A stretch of 35,927 nucleotides of DNA. Source: an uncultured Clostridia bacterium. GTDB lineage: Bacteria > Bacillota > Clostridia > Christensenellales > Borkfalkiaceae. The notes below the pieces were generated by a model. The model saw nothing but the letters and a program-made list of their open reading frames with translations, did not search any database and was not told the origin of the DNA. The stretch lies in NCBI GenBank assembly GCA_947632505.1, contig CANRPN010000009.1:1-35927 (forward strand). Reading direction: 5' to 3'. Each line of letters begins with the position of its first letter. The stretch's first letter is position 1. A program made the translations under genes and the position numbers. Of this stretch, positions 22,495-29,413 are shown piece by piece.

Positions 22495-23559
22495 CTACTC
22501 TTTTTTGAAGAACGATTCTTGCACTGAGTTTGTGTTGTCGGGTACTTCCTGTGCCGCAGGTTTTCTCCCGCGCTTTTTCTCCACGGCTTTGTCATCGCCG
22601 ACGGCGCCATTCTCGTTTTCAACAGCCTCTTCAGGTACGACTGTACCGTCGATGGTTTCACTCGGAGGTGCAACCTCGCCGTCGCCATCACCATCGACAG
22701 GTTGTATAGTAACAACGCCGTCAGAAGTAGAAAGCATATTGCCGTCCGCCTCATATGCCTGCAAGAAGTCGGAGTTCATAATGCCCCACTTCCCTATGAG
22801 CTGGCGCACCATTGTTTTCATCGCCATACCGTCAAAATCTTTATACCAAAACGAGCTGTATTTCCACTCGTCTGTCTTGGAGTACTTGCCTGCCTCGTAG
22901 TCTGCAAAAGACACGCGTGCCTTGTTCGGCTCGCTGCTCTTGACCGCTTCAAGGTGGAATGCTTGCGAGTAGCGGTCTGCGTGGTGGAGCATTTTCTCTT
23001 TCGACCAGTACAGGTGCTTGCGAAACCCGCCGGAGCGCTCATTGTATCTGAAAAATGCGTAGTAGCCGACAGTCGACGCTTTTTCTCTCGCCTCCGGGTC
23101 TTGAATGGGCGCAAAAATGTATTCGTCGTTGATTGGGTCTATCTTGACGATTTCCCCTTCCTTGATTGCCACAACGTGAATGGTGTCGTAGTAGCCCGTT
23201 CTTGTTGCGAGCTGAACATATCCGCGCCAGCCCAAGATAAACGTTGCGACTTTCCCATTCTTCTTGTCATTGAAGGGTACAATGTAGCACTGTCCGATCG
23301 CGGGCGACAGCGACAGTCCCAAAGAAGTTGCGAGCAGCCCTGCGCTCAAAACTGTAGCCTTTGCGCACGTCTGCAAGTCGGGGTTCGTTGAGACGGCGGC
23401 GCAGATGCTCGAGACAAAATTCTGCGCGACCTTCTTGTCGGTGAGCGCCGAGGAAATCATGCTTTGAACATATTCTTGCGAGATCCACTGCGAGAATTTA
23501 AGATCCCCTGACTGCTCTTGCGGTTTGTTGGTATTGAATTGTTGTAACGAATTTGCCAT
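22495..23559 (-). CDS. recT: RecT single-strand annealing recombinase
   Basis: 354 residues. RecT family features: FVSSICAAVSTNPDLQTC, then LGLSLSPAIGQCYIVPF and the strongly conserved KVATFILGWRGYVQLATRTG (about 105-124), then FRYNERSGGFRKHLYWSKE. The last about 75 residues are acidic and disordered, ending VQESFFKKE. RecT anneals single strands made by the partner exonuclease (24452) for phage recombination and repair. AAAGGAG lies 8-9 nt before the ATG. Confidence 0.96.
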   Translation of the reverse strand: MANSLQQFNTNKPQEQSGDLKFSQWISQEYVQSMISSALTDKKVAQNFVSSICAAVSTNPDLQTCAKATVLSAGLLATSLGLSLSPAIGQCYIVPFNDKKNGKVATFILGWRGYVQLATRTGYYDTIHVVAIKEGEIVKIDPINDEYIFAPIQDPEAREKASTVGYYAFFRYNERSGGFRKHLYWSKEKMLHHADRYSQAFHLEAVKSSEPNKARVSFADYEAGKYSKTDEWKYSSFWYKDFDGMAMKTMVRQLIGKWGIMNSDFLQAYEADGNMLSTSDGVVTIQPVDGDGDGEVAPPSETIDGTVVPEEAVENENGAVGDDKAVEKKRGRKPAAQEVPDNTNSVQESFFKKE

Positions 23560-23579
23560 AATTTATTCTCCTTTAATTT

Positions 23580-24437
23580 TTAGATTGCTCTATATTCGAT
23601 GTGATGTTCATTGAGGAAGGCTTTGAGCAGCTCAAAATCTTTGGCTGTTCCGTCAACCTCAAAACGAATAGTGAAAACGACCTCGTCATTTGCCGTATAA
23701 GCCGCGTTGGCTTTGGGTTGATCGTTCGATTGACTCTCATTGTTATCCGCCGATTTGCCGCCTTGTGCGCGCTCAAGCGCAGAGATTCTCTCCCTTTCCC
23801 GTTTGATGTCGGCAGCTTCCGCAATAGCGCGGGACAAATTGAATGTGCGAAGATAGAAAACCTTGACGCTTTGCTTATCATCCACATCAAGTGCGTCGAT
23901 GACTGCAAGGTCTGTCCTGATTTTGTCCAGCTTCTCATCAATAGCCTTTTTGCGTGCAACGTCTTTCACGGAGAGGTTGTACAATTTGACGTCCGCTATG
24001 GTGTTATAATCAACAACTTCGGCGAGATCGCCTATTGTTTCTGCAAAGTAGTTCCTGCAAAACTGTTCATTGCGGCGCTTTGATTCATCCTCGATCTCAG
24101 TGATTTGCGCGCTGACCTTATCCAGCGCCGCCTGTACGCGGTCGGTTGCGAGCTTGAGCTTTTCCTTGAACTCCTTGAAAGGCTTCATGTACATCTTTTC
24201 ATAAGTCTTTCTCGTGCTATCTACCGCGTCCACCCACTTCTTCAAGACCGCATGGTCGGCTCTTGCTTCTGCAAGCTGATCGTTGGAGTATTTACGTGAA
24301 AGATATTTGGGCAACACTTCGCTATCCAACGTGGATATAACCGCGTCGATGTTGCACGGGATCTCGGCTGGGATCTGCGACAAAAAGTCGTCCGCAACTA
24401 CCAACTCTAACTGCTGTTTCTCTGCGTTTTCGCTCAT
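23580..24437 (-). CDS. DUF1351-like phage protein
   Basis: 285 residues. A hydrophilic, mostly coiled-coil helical protein (about 45-235, with LKKWVDAVDSTRKTYEKMYM and FKEFKEKLKLATDRVQAALD), then a disordered Asn/Gln/Ser linker and a C-terminal strand-rich end (FTIRFEVDGTAKDFELLKAF). This matches the DUF1351 family usually found between a YqaJ-type exonuclease and RecT, as here. The molecular role is unknown, perhaps linking the two. CGGAGG lies before the ATG. Confidence 0.8.
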   Translation of the reverse strand: MSENAEKQQLELVVADDFLSQIPAEIPCNIDAVISTLDSEVLPKYLSRKYSNDQLAEARADHAVLKKWVDAVDSTRKTYEKMYMKPFKEFKEKLKLATDRVQAALDKVSAQITEIEDESKRRNEQFCRNYFAETIGDLAEVVDYNTIADVKLYNLSVKDVARKKAIDEKLDKIRTDLAVIDALDVDDKQSVKVFYLRTFNLSRAIAEAADIKRERERISALERAQGGKSADNNESQSNDQPKANAAYTANDEVVFTIRFEVDGTAKDFELLKAFLNEHHIEYRAI

Positions 24438-24451
24438 GATAACCTCCGTTT

Positions 24452-25120
24452 TTATACAAGTGGCAATTTGACTGCCGGGCGCCTATGCTTCTCGACAGCT
24501 GCCCAAAATGTTGTCTCGTGATCCTCAAGGACTTCAATGTCATCCTTGACCTGCTCCCTCTCAAAGAGGTATTCTCTTTCCGATGTTATGATCTCACCTG
24601 CGGCGCCGAAGCTACGGAAGCGAGCGCGCAGGATCCAAAACGCCCACCCCGTTGTGGAAAGATAGTGTATGATCTGAGGATAGTAATACTCCGGAATTTT
24701 TCCATCCCACTCGTCCCAAGCGCGGCGGCTCATAGGCGTAGTGTACTTGATCTCAAGCCCGCCCTTGCGCTCCGTCTCTTTCTCGACAAGTCCCGCGTCA
24801 ATCGAGGCAATCTGAAAGCCGCGCTTGAATACAGTCTCCTTGAAGTCGATGACCTCATACTTCGGATGTTCTAGGGCGAAAAGTCGTACAATCGGCTCTT
24901 CAGCTTCAGTGCCGAGCAGCATAAGCTCATTGGACTCGGTTGACGGTTCGACCTCTCCGACCTTCTCCTGCCACAAAGCCATATTTGACTTCCATTGGCT
25001 TATTCCCAGAATAGCTGCCGCGTCGCTTCCACCTATCCCCTGCCGCCTGAGCGCGAACCACTCCGGCGACTTATAGGCGATATTCAACTCCTCAACAGGA
25101 AGATCTTTCAATGGCTTCAT
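24452..25120 (-). CDS. yqaJ: YqaJ-type recombination exonuclease
   Basis: 222 residues. FALRRQGIGGSDAAAILGIS near the N-terminus, then MLLGTEAEEPIVRLF, FQIASIDAGLVE and GGLEIKYTTP with EYYYPQIIHYLSTTGW give the lambda-exonuclease fold: Asp in the SIDA block and E-x-K (LEIK) as the metal site, and the Gln of YYYPQIIHYL. It digests 5' ends so that RecT can anneal the exposed strands. The ATG overlaps the previous stop (TTATGA). Confidence 0.93.
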   Translation of the reverse strand: MKPLKDLPVEELNIAYKSPEWFALRRQGIGGSDAAAILGISQWKSNMALWQEKVGEVEPSTESNELMLLGTEAEEPIVRLFALEHPKYEVIDFKETVFKRGFQIASIDAGLVEKETERKGGLEIKYTTPMSRRAWDEWDGKIPEYYYPQIIHYLSTTGWAFWILRARFRSFGAAGEIITSEREYLFEREQVKDDIEVLEDHETTFWAAVEKHRRPAVKLPLV

Positions 25121-25449
25121 AATTTCTTGTCCAGCCAGTGGCGTTTGAGGTCATTGATCACCGCAGGTTGAAAGTGTCTGACCCTTTCTATGGCCTCACT
25201 CGTGATGAATATGTAAATGATCAACTCACGAACTACCGCGCCGATAGAATTGCTTGTGCACCCGATGGCTTGCCCTTCGACAATAAGTCTCTCGCTTCCC
25301 TTTTTAGCGATATAGTCATACTCTTTGATTCCAAAGGCTTCGCAGATCGGCTCGATGGTCTCCAAGATGGTTTGACGTTTGTTTTCGTAGTACACTTCAT
25401 CGGACTCCATACCCATGCCGCGTTCTCTTACATAGTAGAAGTCTTTCAT
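25117..25449 (-). CDS. Hypothetical protein (110 aa)
   Basis: 110 residues from ATG 25449 (MKDFYYVRERGMGME), overlapping the preceding stop at GAATGA. Mixed helix and strand: TILETIEPICEAFGIKEYDY, SERLIVEGQAIGC and a hydrophobic segment VVRELIIYIFIT that is too short and mixed to be a sure membrane helix. No family recognised. It is the first gene before the recombination group. Confidence 0.6.
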   Translation of the reverse strand: MKDFYYVRERGMGMESDEVYYENKRQTILETIEPICEAFGIKEYDYIAKKGSERLIVEGQAIGCTSNSIGAVVRELIIYIFITSEAIERVRHFQPAVINDLKRHWLDKKL

Positions 25450-25742
25450 TCGTCCACCTCCACGCCGTATTTCCACGCTCTCTCGATAATTTGGCAAGGC
25501 GTTAATTCTGCAAGTTCGCTTCTATTCGACACTGCCTCGTTGTACAGCCATTGCAAAATCTCTTTCGCCGTTTCCTTGCGCACCTCATCAGCTCTGCGGA
25601 GAACTGTTTTAGCAAAGAGACTCAGCAAACATGGCTCGCCATATTCGCTGGCATTGCATGTTTCGCAATCGGAAAGTCGGCACACGTCGCGGTCTTTTAA
25701 GAACTCCTGTATTATTTCTGCGATTTCTTTTTTCTCGTCCAT
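25446..25742 (-). CDS. Hypothetical protein, RKETA/GVEVDE family, third copy
   Basis: 98 residues from ATG 25742 (a GTG two codons earlier is possible). It shares RRADEVRKETAKEIL and the C-terminal YGVEVDE with the tandem copies at 6027-6712. The Cys block CRLSDCETCNASEYGEPC (about 21-38) probably binds zinc. Function unknown. The copies are about 19 kb apart in different transcription modules, so the family was duplicated or acquired more than once. Confidence 0.6.
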   Translation of the reverse strand: MDEKKEIAEIIQEFLKDRDVCRLSDCETCNASEYGEPCLLSLFAKTVLRRADEVRKETAKEILQWLYNEAVSNRSELAELTPCQIIERAWKYGVEVDE

Positions 25743-25744
25743 AT

Positions 25745-26143
25745 TCACTCTGCCTTTGCCAAAGATTCGATGAATGGTCTGCCATCATCGCCGCAGATGA
25801 TCTTGCCCTGCCCGTTACGTCCTGCCTTGCGTTCGTTCGCCCAATAGACTTGGAGTTCGCTCAACGCATGATGACGCAAGGAGTTGTTGGTTTCCAAGAC
25901 TTCGGCGTCTGTCGCGCAAACAAAGTAGCCTTTGGTGCATGCGCCGACGACCTTTTCAAAGTCAGTGCTTAGGCGGATCTCATTGATGATGTCGCGGAGC
26001 GCCCTTTCGTTGATTCCGTATATGGCGCTCAGTTTCTGCGCGCTTATGGCTTTCTCTTTGCCTGCACAGTCAAGCAGCGTATCGTACACACAGTAAACGA
26101 TACGTTCATGTTTGTTTTGATCAAGGTGTTTGTTACCACTCAT
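25745..26143 (-). CDS. Hypothetical winged-helix-like protein (132 aa)
   Basis: 132 residues. Residues about 15-60 look like a small helix-turn-helix (YCVYDTLLDCAG; AISAQKLSAIYGINERALRD), and residues 60-95 form a wing-like KVVGACTKGYFVCATDAEVL. The C-terminus is basic and ends in FIESLAKAE. It is probably DNA-binding, an early regulator or replication factor. It overlaps the upstream gene by 4 nt. Confidence 0.5.
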   Translation of the reverse strand: MSGNKHLDQNKHERIVYCVYDTLLDCAGKEKAISAQKLSAIYGINERALRDIINEIRLSTDFEKVVGACTKGYFVCATDAEVLETNNSLRHHALSELQVYWANERKAGRNGQGKIICGDDGRPFIESLAKAE

Positions 26144-26445
26144 TTGGACACGTTCTCCTTATAAAAATAGATTCTGTTTCTCACACACTCGTATGTGACC
26201 GATATACCTCTTTGAGCCAGCGCTTGAACAATGCGGCGCACCCCATTCGGCATGACGAGTATTTGGTCTATCTTGCGCTGCGAGCAGACCAAGATGTCTG
26301 CAATCTCCCTGTGGCTTATGCGCGGCGGATCAGGCGGCATTTCGATAAAGTCCGCACAGTCCATTTTCTTTCGCGGTCGTCCGTTCGGAAATGCTTTATC
26401 ACACGTGCACACCTTACTACAGAACCAACATAGATTTGCTCTCAC
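26140..26445 (-). CDS. Hypothetical Cys-rich early protein (101 aa)
   Basis: 101 residues. N-terminal CWFCSKVCTCDKAFPNGRPR is a tight four-Cys group, then PPRISHREIADILVCSQRKI suggests a short helix-turn-helix, and the C-terminus is basic (RGISVTYECVRNRI). It may be a small DNA-binding early regulator. The Shine-Dalgarno is AGGGGAG. It is the second gene of the leftward early operon. Confidence 0.55.
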   Translation of the reverse strand: MRANLCWFCSKVCTCDKAFPNGRPRKKMDCADFIEMPPDPPRISHREIADILVCSQRKIDQILVMPNGVRRIVQALAQRGISVTYECVRNRIYFYKENVSK

Positions 26446-26458
26446 TTGTAGCTCCCCT

Positions 26459-26656
26459 CTATTCGTCCCCTATCAAAAAGTCAATTGAAACTTCGTAATA
26501 TTGCGCAAGGCGTTTGACGACGGCTACCGACGGAATCTTGTCTCCACTTTCAAAGTAGGACATTGCCGTTTGGGTCACTCCAACAGCCTTTGCTACATCG
26601 GACTGCGTAACACCTTTCTTCGCTCGCTCTGCGGAAATCTTTTCAGCAAAAGTCAT
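26459..26656 (-). CDS. XRE-family Cro-like transcriptional regulator
   Basis: 65 residues from ATG 26656 with AAGGAGGTAGAAGC ahead, chosen over a start 54 nt upstream. The whole protein is a single XRE helix-turn-helix (ISAERAKKGVTQSDVAKAVG; VTQTAMSYFESGDKIPSV), ending DFLIGDE, with no C-terminal oligomer domain. It is the first gene of the leftward early operon, opposite the larger regulator at 28196, so a Cro or antirepressor role is likely. The dyad at 26691-26704 lies just upstream. Confidence 0.85.
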   Translation of the reverse strand: MTFAEKISAERAKKGVTQSDVAKAVGVTQTAMSYFESGDKIPSVAVVKRLAQYYEVSIDFLIGDE

Positions 26657-26690
26657 TACTGCTTCTACCTCCTTGTGTGATTTGTTAAAT

Positions 26691-26704
26691 ATAACCAAGG
26701 TTAT
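26691..26704. promoter_or_regulatory. Operator-like dyad ATAACCAAGGTTAT
   Basis: A perfect 14-bp palindrome. It overlaps the start of the -35 box (TTGACA, 26704-26709) of the rightward promoter and lies just upstream of the Cro-like gene on the other side. One regulator bound here could control both directions. Confidence 0.55.
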
Positions 26705-26733
26705 TGACAAGCAAGCTCACAAAGTGGTACAAT
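26704..26733 (+). promoter_or_regulatory. Rightward sigma70-type promoter for the structured RNA
   Basis: TTGACA (26704-26709), 18-nt spacer and TACAAT (26728-26733) on the plus strand. The next plus-strand gene is about 670 bases away, and the transcript would begin near 26740, just before the structured region. Confidence 0.65.
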
Positions 26734-26739
26734 ACTTTC

Positions 26740-27282
26740 GCCAAAAAGAACTGATACCAATATGACCTTGCCTGTCGGCGCGGGTAAACCCCGCTCGCTA
26801 CGTTGCACATTGAAAACTTCATATCCGCAATACTCGGTTTACACTGCCTAACAAAAGGCAGAAAGGAGGTGCTTATGATTAGAAGCACTTTTGAGTATGC
26901 CCGCGTATTACGTTGTCGCTAAGACCTGACTCATTAAGGCGAGAGCCATCAGAAGTCAGACCACCTTAACGGCTCGTTATGTAGGCTACGGGCAAACTTT
27001 TGGTAATAACTCCAAAAGGCAAGGTAGAACCAAGACTGCCGAAACTACACAACACCGCACCTTCGCCGCCCAAAAGACGAGGAAGCAGAAAACGCGCAAG
27101 CATTAAAAGGTTTCTGTGCGGGACAATGCAAAAATTTGGCGACCGAAAGCGTTGTGTTTGGGCGCAACACCGACGGTTGATCCACTTTGTTGGGCAATGT
27201 AAGTCGAGTAGACTTTCTGCAAAAAGTTCGGCTGCGGATATTCAGTTTTCAATCTGCAATCGGTTGGCGATTGGCGTTTTTT
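26740..27282 (+). ncRNA. Large structured noncoding RNA, family not assigned
   Basis: About 543 nt between its own promoter and a plus-strand terminator, with no convincing gene. Ends meet in a long-range helix: 26803-26807, 26810-26818 and 26821-26829 pair with 27255-27259, 27244-27252 and 27233-27241 (5, 9 and 9 bp, separated by two-base bulges). Inside are hairpins 26844-26861, 26869-26888, 26926-26959 (with a GGC-GAGA-GCC tip at 26938-26947), 26997-27018, 27201-27215, a domain closed by TGCCCG/CGGGCA (26898-26903 with 26989-26994), and a possible pseudoknot TTAAGG/CCTTAA (26934-26939 with 26964-26969). Size and phage setting recall ROOL-type RNAs, but I cannot assign the family. The GAGA tip and terminator favour the plus strand. 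Confidence 0.7.
27257..27282 (+). terminator. Intrinsic terminator of the structured RNA
   Basis: Plus-strand stem CAATCG/CGATTG (27257-27262 with 27268-27273), GCG, then six T (27277-27282). It shares three bases with the closing helix of the RNA, so the two folds compete slightly. Confidence 0.6.
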
Positions 27283-27308
27283 CACGCCCCGCGCATAACC
27301 TTAGTCAT

Positions 27309-27337
27309 ATTATATAGGACTTGTCCTAACTTGTCAA
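27309..27337 (-). promoter_or_regulatory. Leftward consensus promoter with embedded operator
   Basis: On the minus strand TTGACA (27337-27332), exactly 17 nt, TATAAT (27314-27309): a perfect consensus. The palindrome TAGGACTTGTCCTA (27315-27328) fills most of the spacer, so a bound repressor would block it. It points left, through the whole structured RNA region, toward the Cro-like gene and the early operon. A related half site GTTTAGGAC lies at about 27341-27349. Confidence 0.75.
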
Positions 27338-27407
27338 TATGTTTAGGACAATTTCTCAAAGAAAAATATTTCCGCTTTGTCATAGAGCGGAAGCAGGAGA
27401 TGTTGAT

Positions 27408-27869
27408 ATGCCGTTATGGTTACAAATCGTATCTTGTGTTTTTTCAACTATCGGAGTTTTCTATACCGTTTTTGGCGGCATTGTAAAGCCGAGGTTAGAG
27501 AAAAAGAAAAATGCGATTACAACAAAGAACGTTGCAATCGCTTATACTGCCGAAGCTCCAAAAGTTGTTTGGGGACAAACTCGACCTGTTGTGGAGGGAA
27601 AAATCGAGTTCTTAAATAACACAAACCGAATTATAAACGTAACCAAACTTGAACTCGTTGACGGGGAGGAAGAGATGCAGATAAACAACCCAAAGAAAAC
27701 ATTAAATCTGCGCATCCCGCCTTATGGTAACCATATAGAGCCATTTTCTTTTGCAACGCCAGCCCCGCCAAAATATGTCATGTCGCCCACCTGCAAATTG
27801 CGAGTTCGTGCGAATGACAAGATATTGGAGTACGATGTTTCAACAAATAGCTACGTAGCGCCATATTAA
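27408..27869 (+). CDS. Membrane-anchored protein of the lysogeny region
   Basis: 153 residues from ATG 27408 (MPLWLQIV), chosen for GGAG 8 nt upstream over a start 69 nt earlier. One N-terminal membrane helix (about 3-27), then a basic patch (KPRLEKKK) and a beta-rich domain (about 45-153) that looks immunoglobulin-like (VVEGKIEFLNNTNRIINVTK). Plus-strand genes around the repressor are often expressed in the lysogen, so a surface or superinfection-exclusion role is possible but inferred. Local DNA is more AT-rich than the early region. Its 3' end overlaps that of the convergent gene 27840-28115. Confidence 0.6.
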   Translation: MPLWLQIVSCVFSTIGVFYTVFGGIVKPRLEKKKNAITTKNVAIAYTAEAPKVVWGQTRPVVEGKIEFLNNTNRIINVTKLELVDGEEEMQINNPKKTLNLRIPPYGNHIEPFSFATPAPPKYVMSPTCKLRVRANDKILEYDVSTNSYVAPY

Positions 27870-28115
27870 ACCCTGCCTGTCCCTTAATTCTTCGGCGGTC
27901 GCAAACGGATATTCATGCGCTTCGGCGGCGACGACAATACTACCGAGAAGCGCGTAATTGTTGCAAATCGCGGCAAGGCATTCTCGAATCTCATCAAGGT
28001 GTTCTCGAATCTCGTATGGGTTGAGTCCAATCTCAAAATAGCAACGATACTGCTCGCTGTTGCCATACGCCCCGCGAAACTCAAAATCCTTGAAAATGTA
28101 TTCGTTGTATTTCAT
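27840..28115 (-). CDS. Small hypothetical protein divergent from the repressor
   Basis: 91 residues from ATG 28115 (MKYNEYIFKDFEF) with GAGGTG upstream. Content is mixed helix/strand, acidic and hydrophobic (YFEIGLNPYEIREHLDEIRE; ALLGSIVVAAEAHEY). No domain seen. The perfect consensus promoter at 28148-28176 lies directly upstream and points at it, while the repressor gene reads the other way. It may be repressor-controlled, like a Cro or antirepressor, but it has no recognisable DNA-binding domain. Confidence 0.6.
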   Translation of the reverse strand: MKYNEYIFKDFEFRGAYGNSEQYRCYFEIGLNPYEIREHLDEIRECLAAICNNYALLGSIVVAAEAHEYPFATAEELRDRQGLIWRYVAIC

Positions 28116-28147
28116 ACATCGCACCTCAAAAATCAAAATCTAAAATA

Positions 28148-28176
28148 ATTATATAGGACAAAGCCTAAATTGTCAA
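28148..28176 (-). promoter_or_regulatory. Leftward consensus promoter with repressor-type dyad
   Basis: On the minus strand TTGACA (28176-28171), 17 nt, TATAAT (28153-28148). The spacer holds TAGGACAAAGCCTA (28154-28167), an imperfect match to the dyad in the promoter at 27309. The same architecture twice suggests one repressor controls both. Confidence 0.7.
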
Positions 28177-28195
28177 GATGAATAAGGAGATGAAT

Positions 28196-28642
28196 ATGAC
28201 AGAAACAACCAAAAGAATTTTAGACCTTATGGAACAAAAAAATGTCAATGCTCACCAATTAGAAGTTGCAATTGGATTGCCAAATGCAAGCATACAAGGT
28301 TGGGTAAAAGGCAAAAAGAAGTCTGACGGAACTACAAGAGAATTTAGCCCTTCCACTGATTCCATCGCAAAACTCGCTCGATATTTCAATGTCTCAGCAG
28401 ATTATTTACTCGGTCTTACAGACGAACGAAAACCATTATCATCCATCAAAACAGATATAATGGAACGTCCGCGCATGGAGATCGCCGAACCATATCAACA
28501 GTTACTTGGCGACGCAGATTTTTTGAAAATTGCGCAAGTATACGCATCTGTTCAGGACGCTATCAAGAAAGGCATTTTAATCGGAGCCTTCCTTGCTGCT
28601 GCCAAATCTATCGGCGTTGACACGTCGGTCGTTGGATATTAG
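28196..28642 (+). CDS. CI-like XRE repressor
   Basis: 148 residues from ATG 28196 with AAGGAG 6 nt ahead; two upstream in-frame ATGs lack that spacing. The N-terminal XRE domain (about 3-68) includes NVNAHQLEVAIGLPNASIQG and ends YFNVSADYLLGLTDE. The C-terminus (about 80-148) is helical (FLKIAQVYASVQDAIKKGIL) and lacks the Ser-Lys peptidase of LexA-type repressors, so it is not autoproteolytic. It probably binds the TAGGAC/GTCCTA dyads and keeps the prophage silent. Induction would need another route. Confidence 0.85.
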   Translation: MTETTKRILDLMEQKNVNAHQLEVAIGLPNASIQGWVKGKKKSDGTTREFSPSTDSIAKLARYFNVSADYLLGLTDERKPLSSIKTDIMERPRMEIAEPYQQLLGDADFLKIAQVYASVQDAIKKGILIGAFLAAAKSIGVDTSVVGY

Positions 28643-28660
28643 TGCTTGGGGGTTATTATA

Positions 28661-29329
28661 ATGAAAAAATCGGCAAAATTAGTTTGTATCGCGCTGACTA
28701 TCACACTTGCGCTTGTTCTGTGTTTTGGACTTGTTGCATGCAACAAAACAATACAAGAAGAGTTTGCGAAATATCTTGATTTGGATTCTCAATACGGAGA
28801 AATTGAATTAGAATCAGGGATAGAACCGTATGTTTTTTATTTTGAAAAAGAAAGTGGCAACGCTCCGAGAGTTTGGTTGTGTTTGAATGCAGAAATTGAG
28901 GATGACGAAACGCTGTATGCGTGGCTCACGTCATCGGTTGACAAAAAAAAGTCCGATCTCAAAGAAACGGGAGACAAGGTTGTTGCTTTTGCTGATAGTC
29001 AGAAATGGAGTAATAATTATTATCTCTATGTTTCACTTAAATACGATACTGATGTTGAAACAATTTATGATTACGAAACGGGAAAATTATATGTGCCAAA
29101 TTGCGACCACTACTATCTTGAAATGTATGAAAAGTTTGGCTCATGCAGTGATTCTGAAATCAAAGATATGCCCGGCGGCGCCGATTGGCTCGTTTCCAAA
29201 GGTTTAGGGGAGTATAAACATGGGAAATTTGAATTATTCCACTTAGACTCTCCTTTAGTATCTATGACAATTTGGTGTAAAGACGGCAAATTCAGCAAAC
29301 TCAATGAATCAAAATCAACGGCGTTTTGA
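28661..29329 (+). CDS. Secreted lipoprotein
   Basis: 222 residues from ATG 28661 (MKKSAKLVCIALTITLALVL), with a G-rich site before it. A classical signal peptide (1-23) ends in a lipobox GLVAC (Cys about 24), so it should be lipid-anchored on the outer face of the membrane. The mature part is acidic with no recognised domain (LDLDSQYGEIELESG; YYLEMYEKFGSCSD). It lies between repressor and integrase, a usual place for genes a lysogen expresses, so it may alter the host surface or exclude other phages; this is inferred. Confidence 0.75.
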   Translation: MKKSAKLVCIALTITLALVLCFGLVACNKTIQEEFAKYLDLDSQYGEIELESGIEPYVFYFEKESGNAPRVWLCLNAEIEDDETLYAWLTSSVDKKKSDLKETGDKVVAFADSQKWSNNYYLYVSLKYDTDVETIYDYETGKLYVPNCDHYYLEMYEKFGSCSDSEIKDMPGGADWLVSKGLGEYKHGKFELFHLDSPLVSMTIWCKDGKFSKLNESKSTAF

Positions 29330-29413
29330 CATTATACGATACTTATAGAAACCGCTTGCCCGTCTATATAATTCAACGTATGATTTTCTCCCAATAAAAT
29401 TTAGGAGGGAATC

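Noticed and set aside
26685-26888. 67-codon minus-strand frame in the lysogeny region
   Set aside because: It overlaps the promoter/operator and structured RNA, and lacks a ribosome site and homology.
27103-27285. 60-codon minus-strand frame in the structured RNA region
   Set aside because: No ribosome site, and the same bases pair in the long-range helix and hairpins.
29367-29372. Promoter for the integrase
   Set aside because: A TATAAT is present, but the hexamer 17 nt upstream (TATAGA) is a poor -35, so I do not list it as a separate feature.
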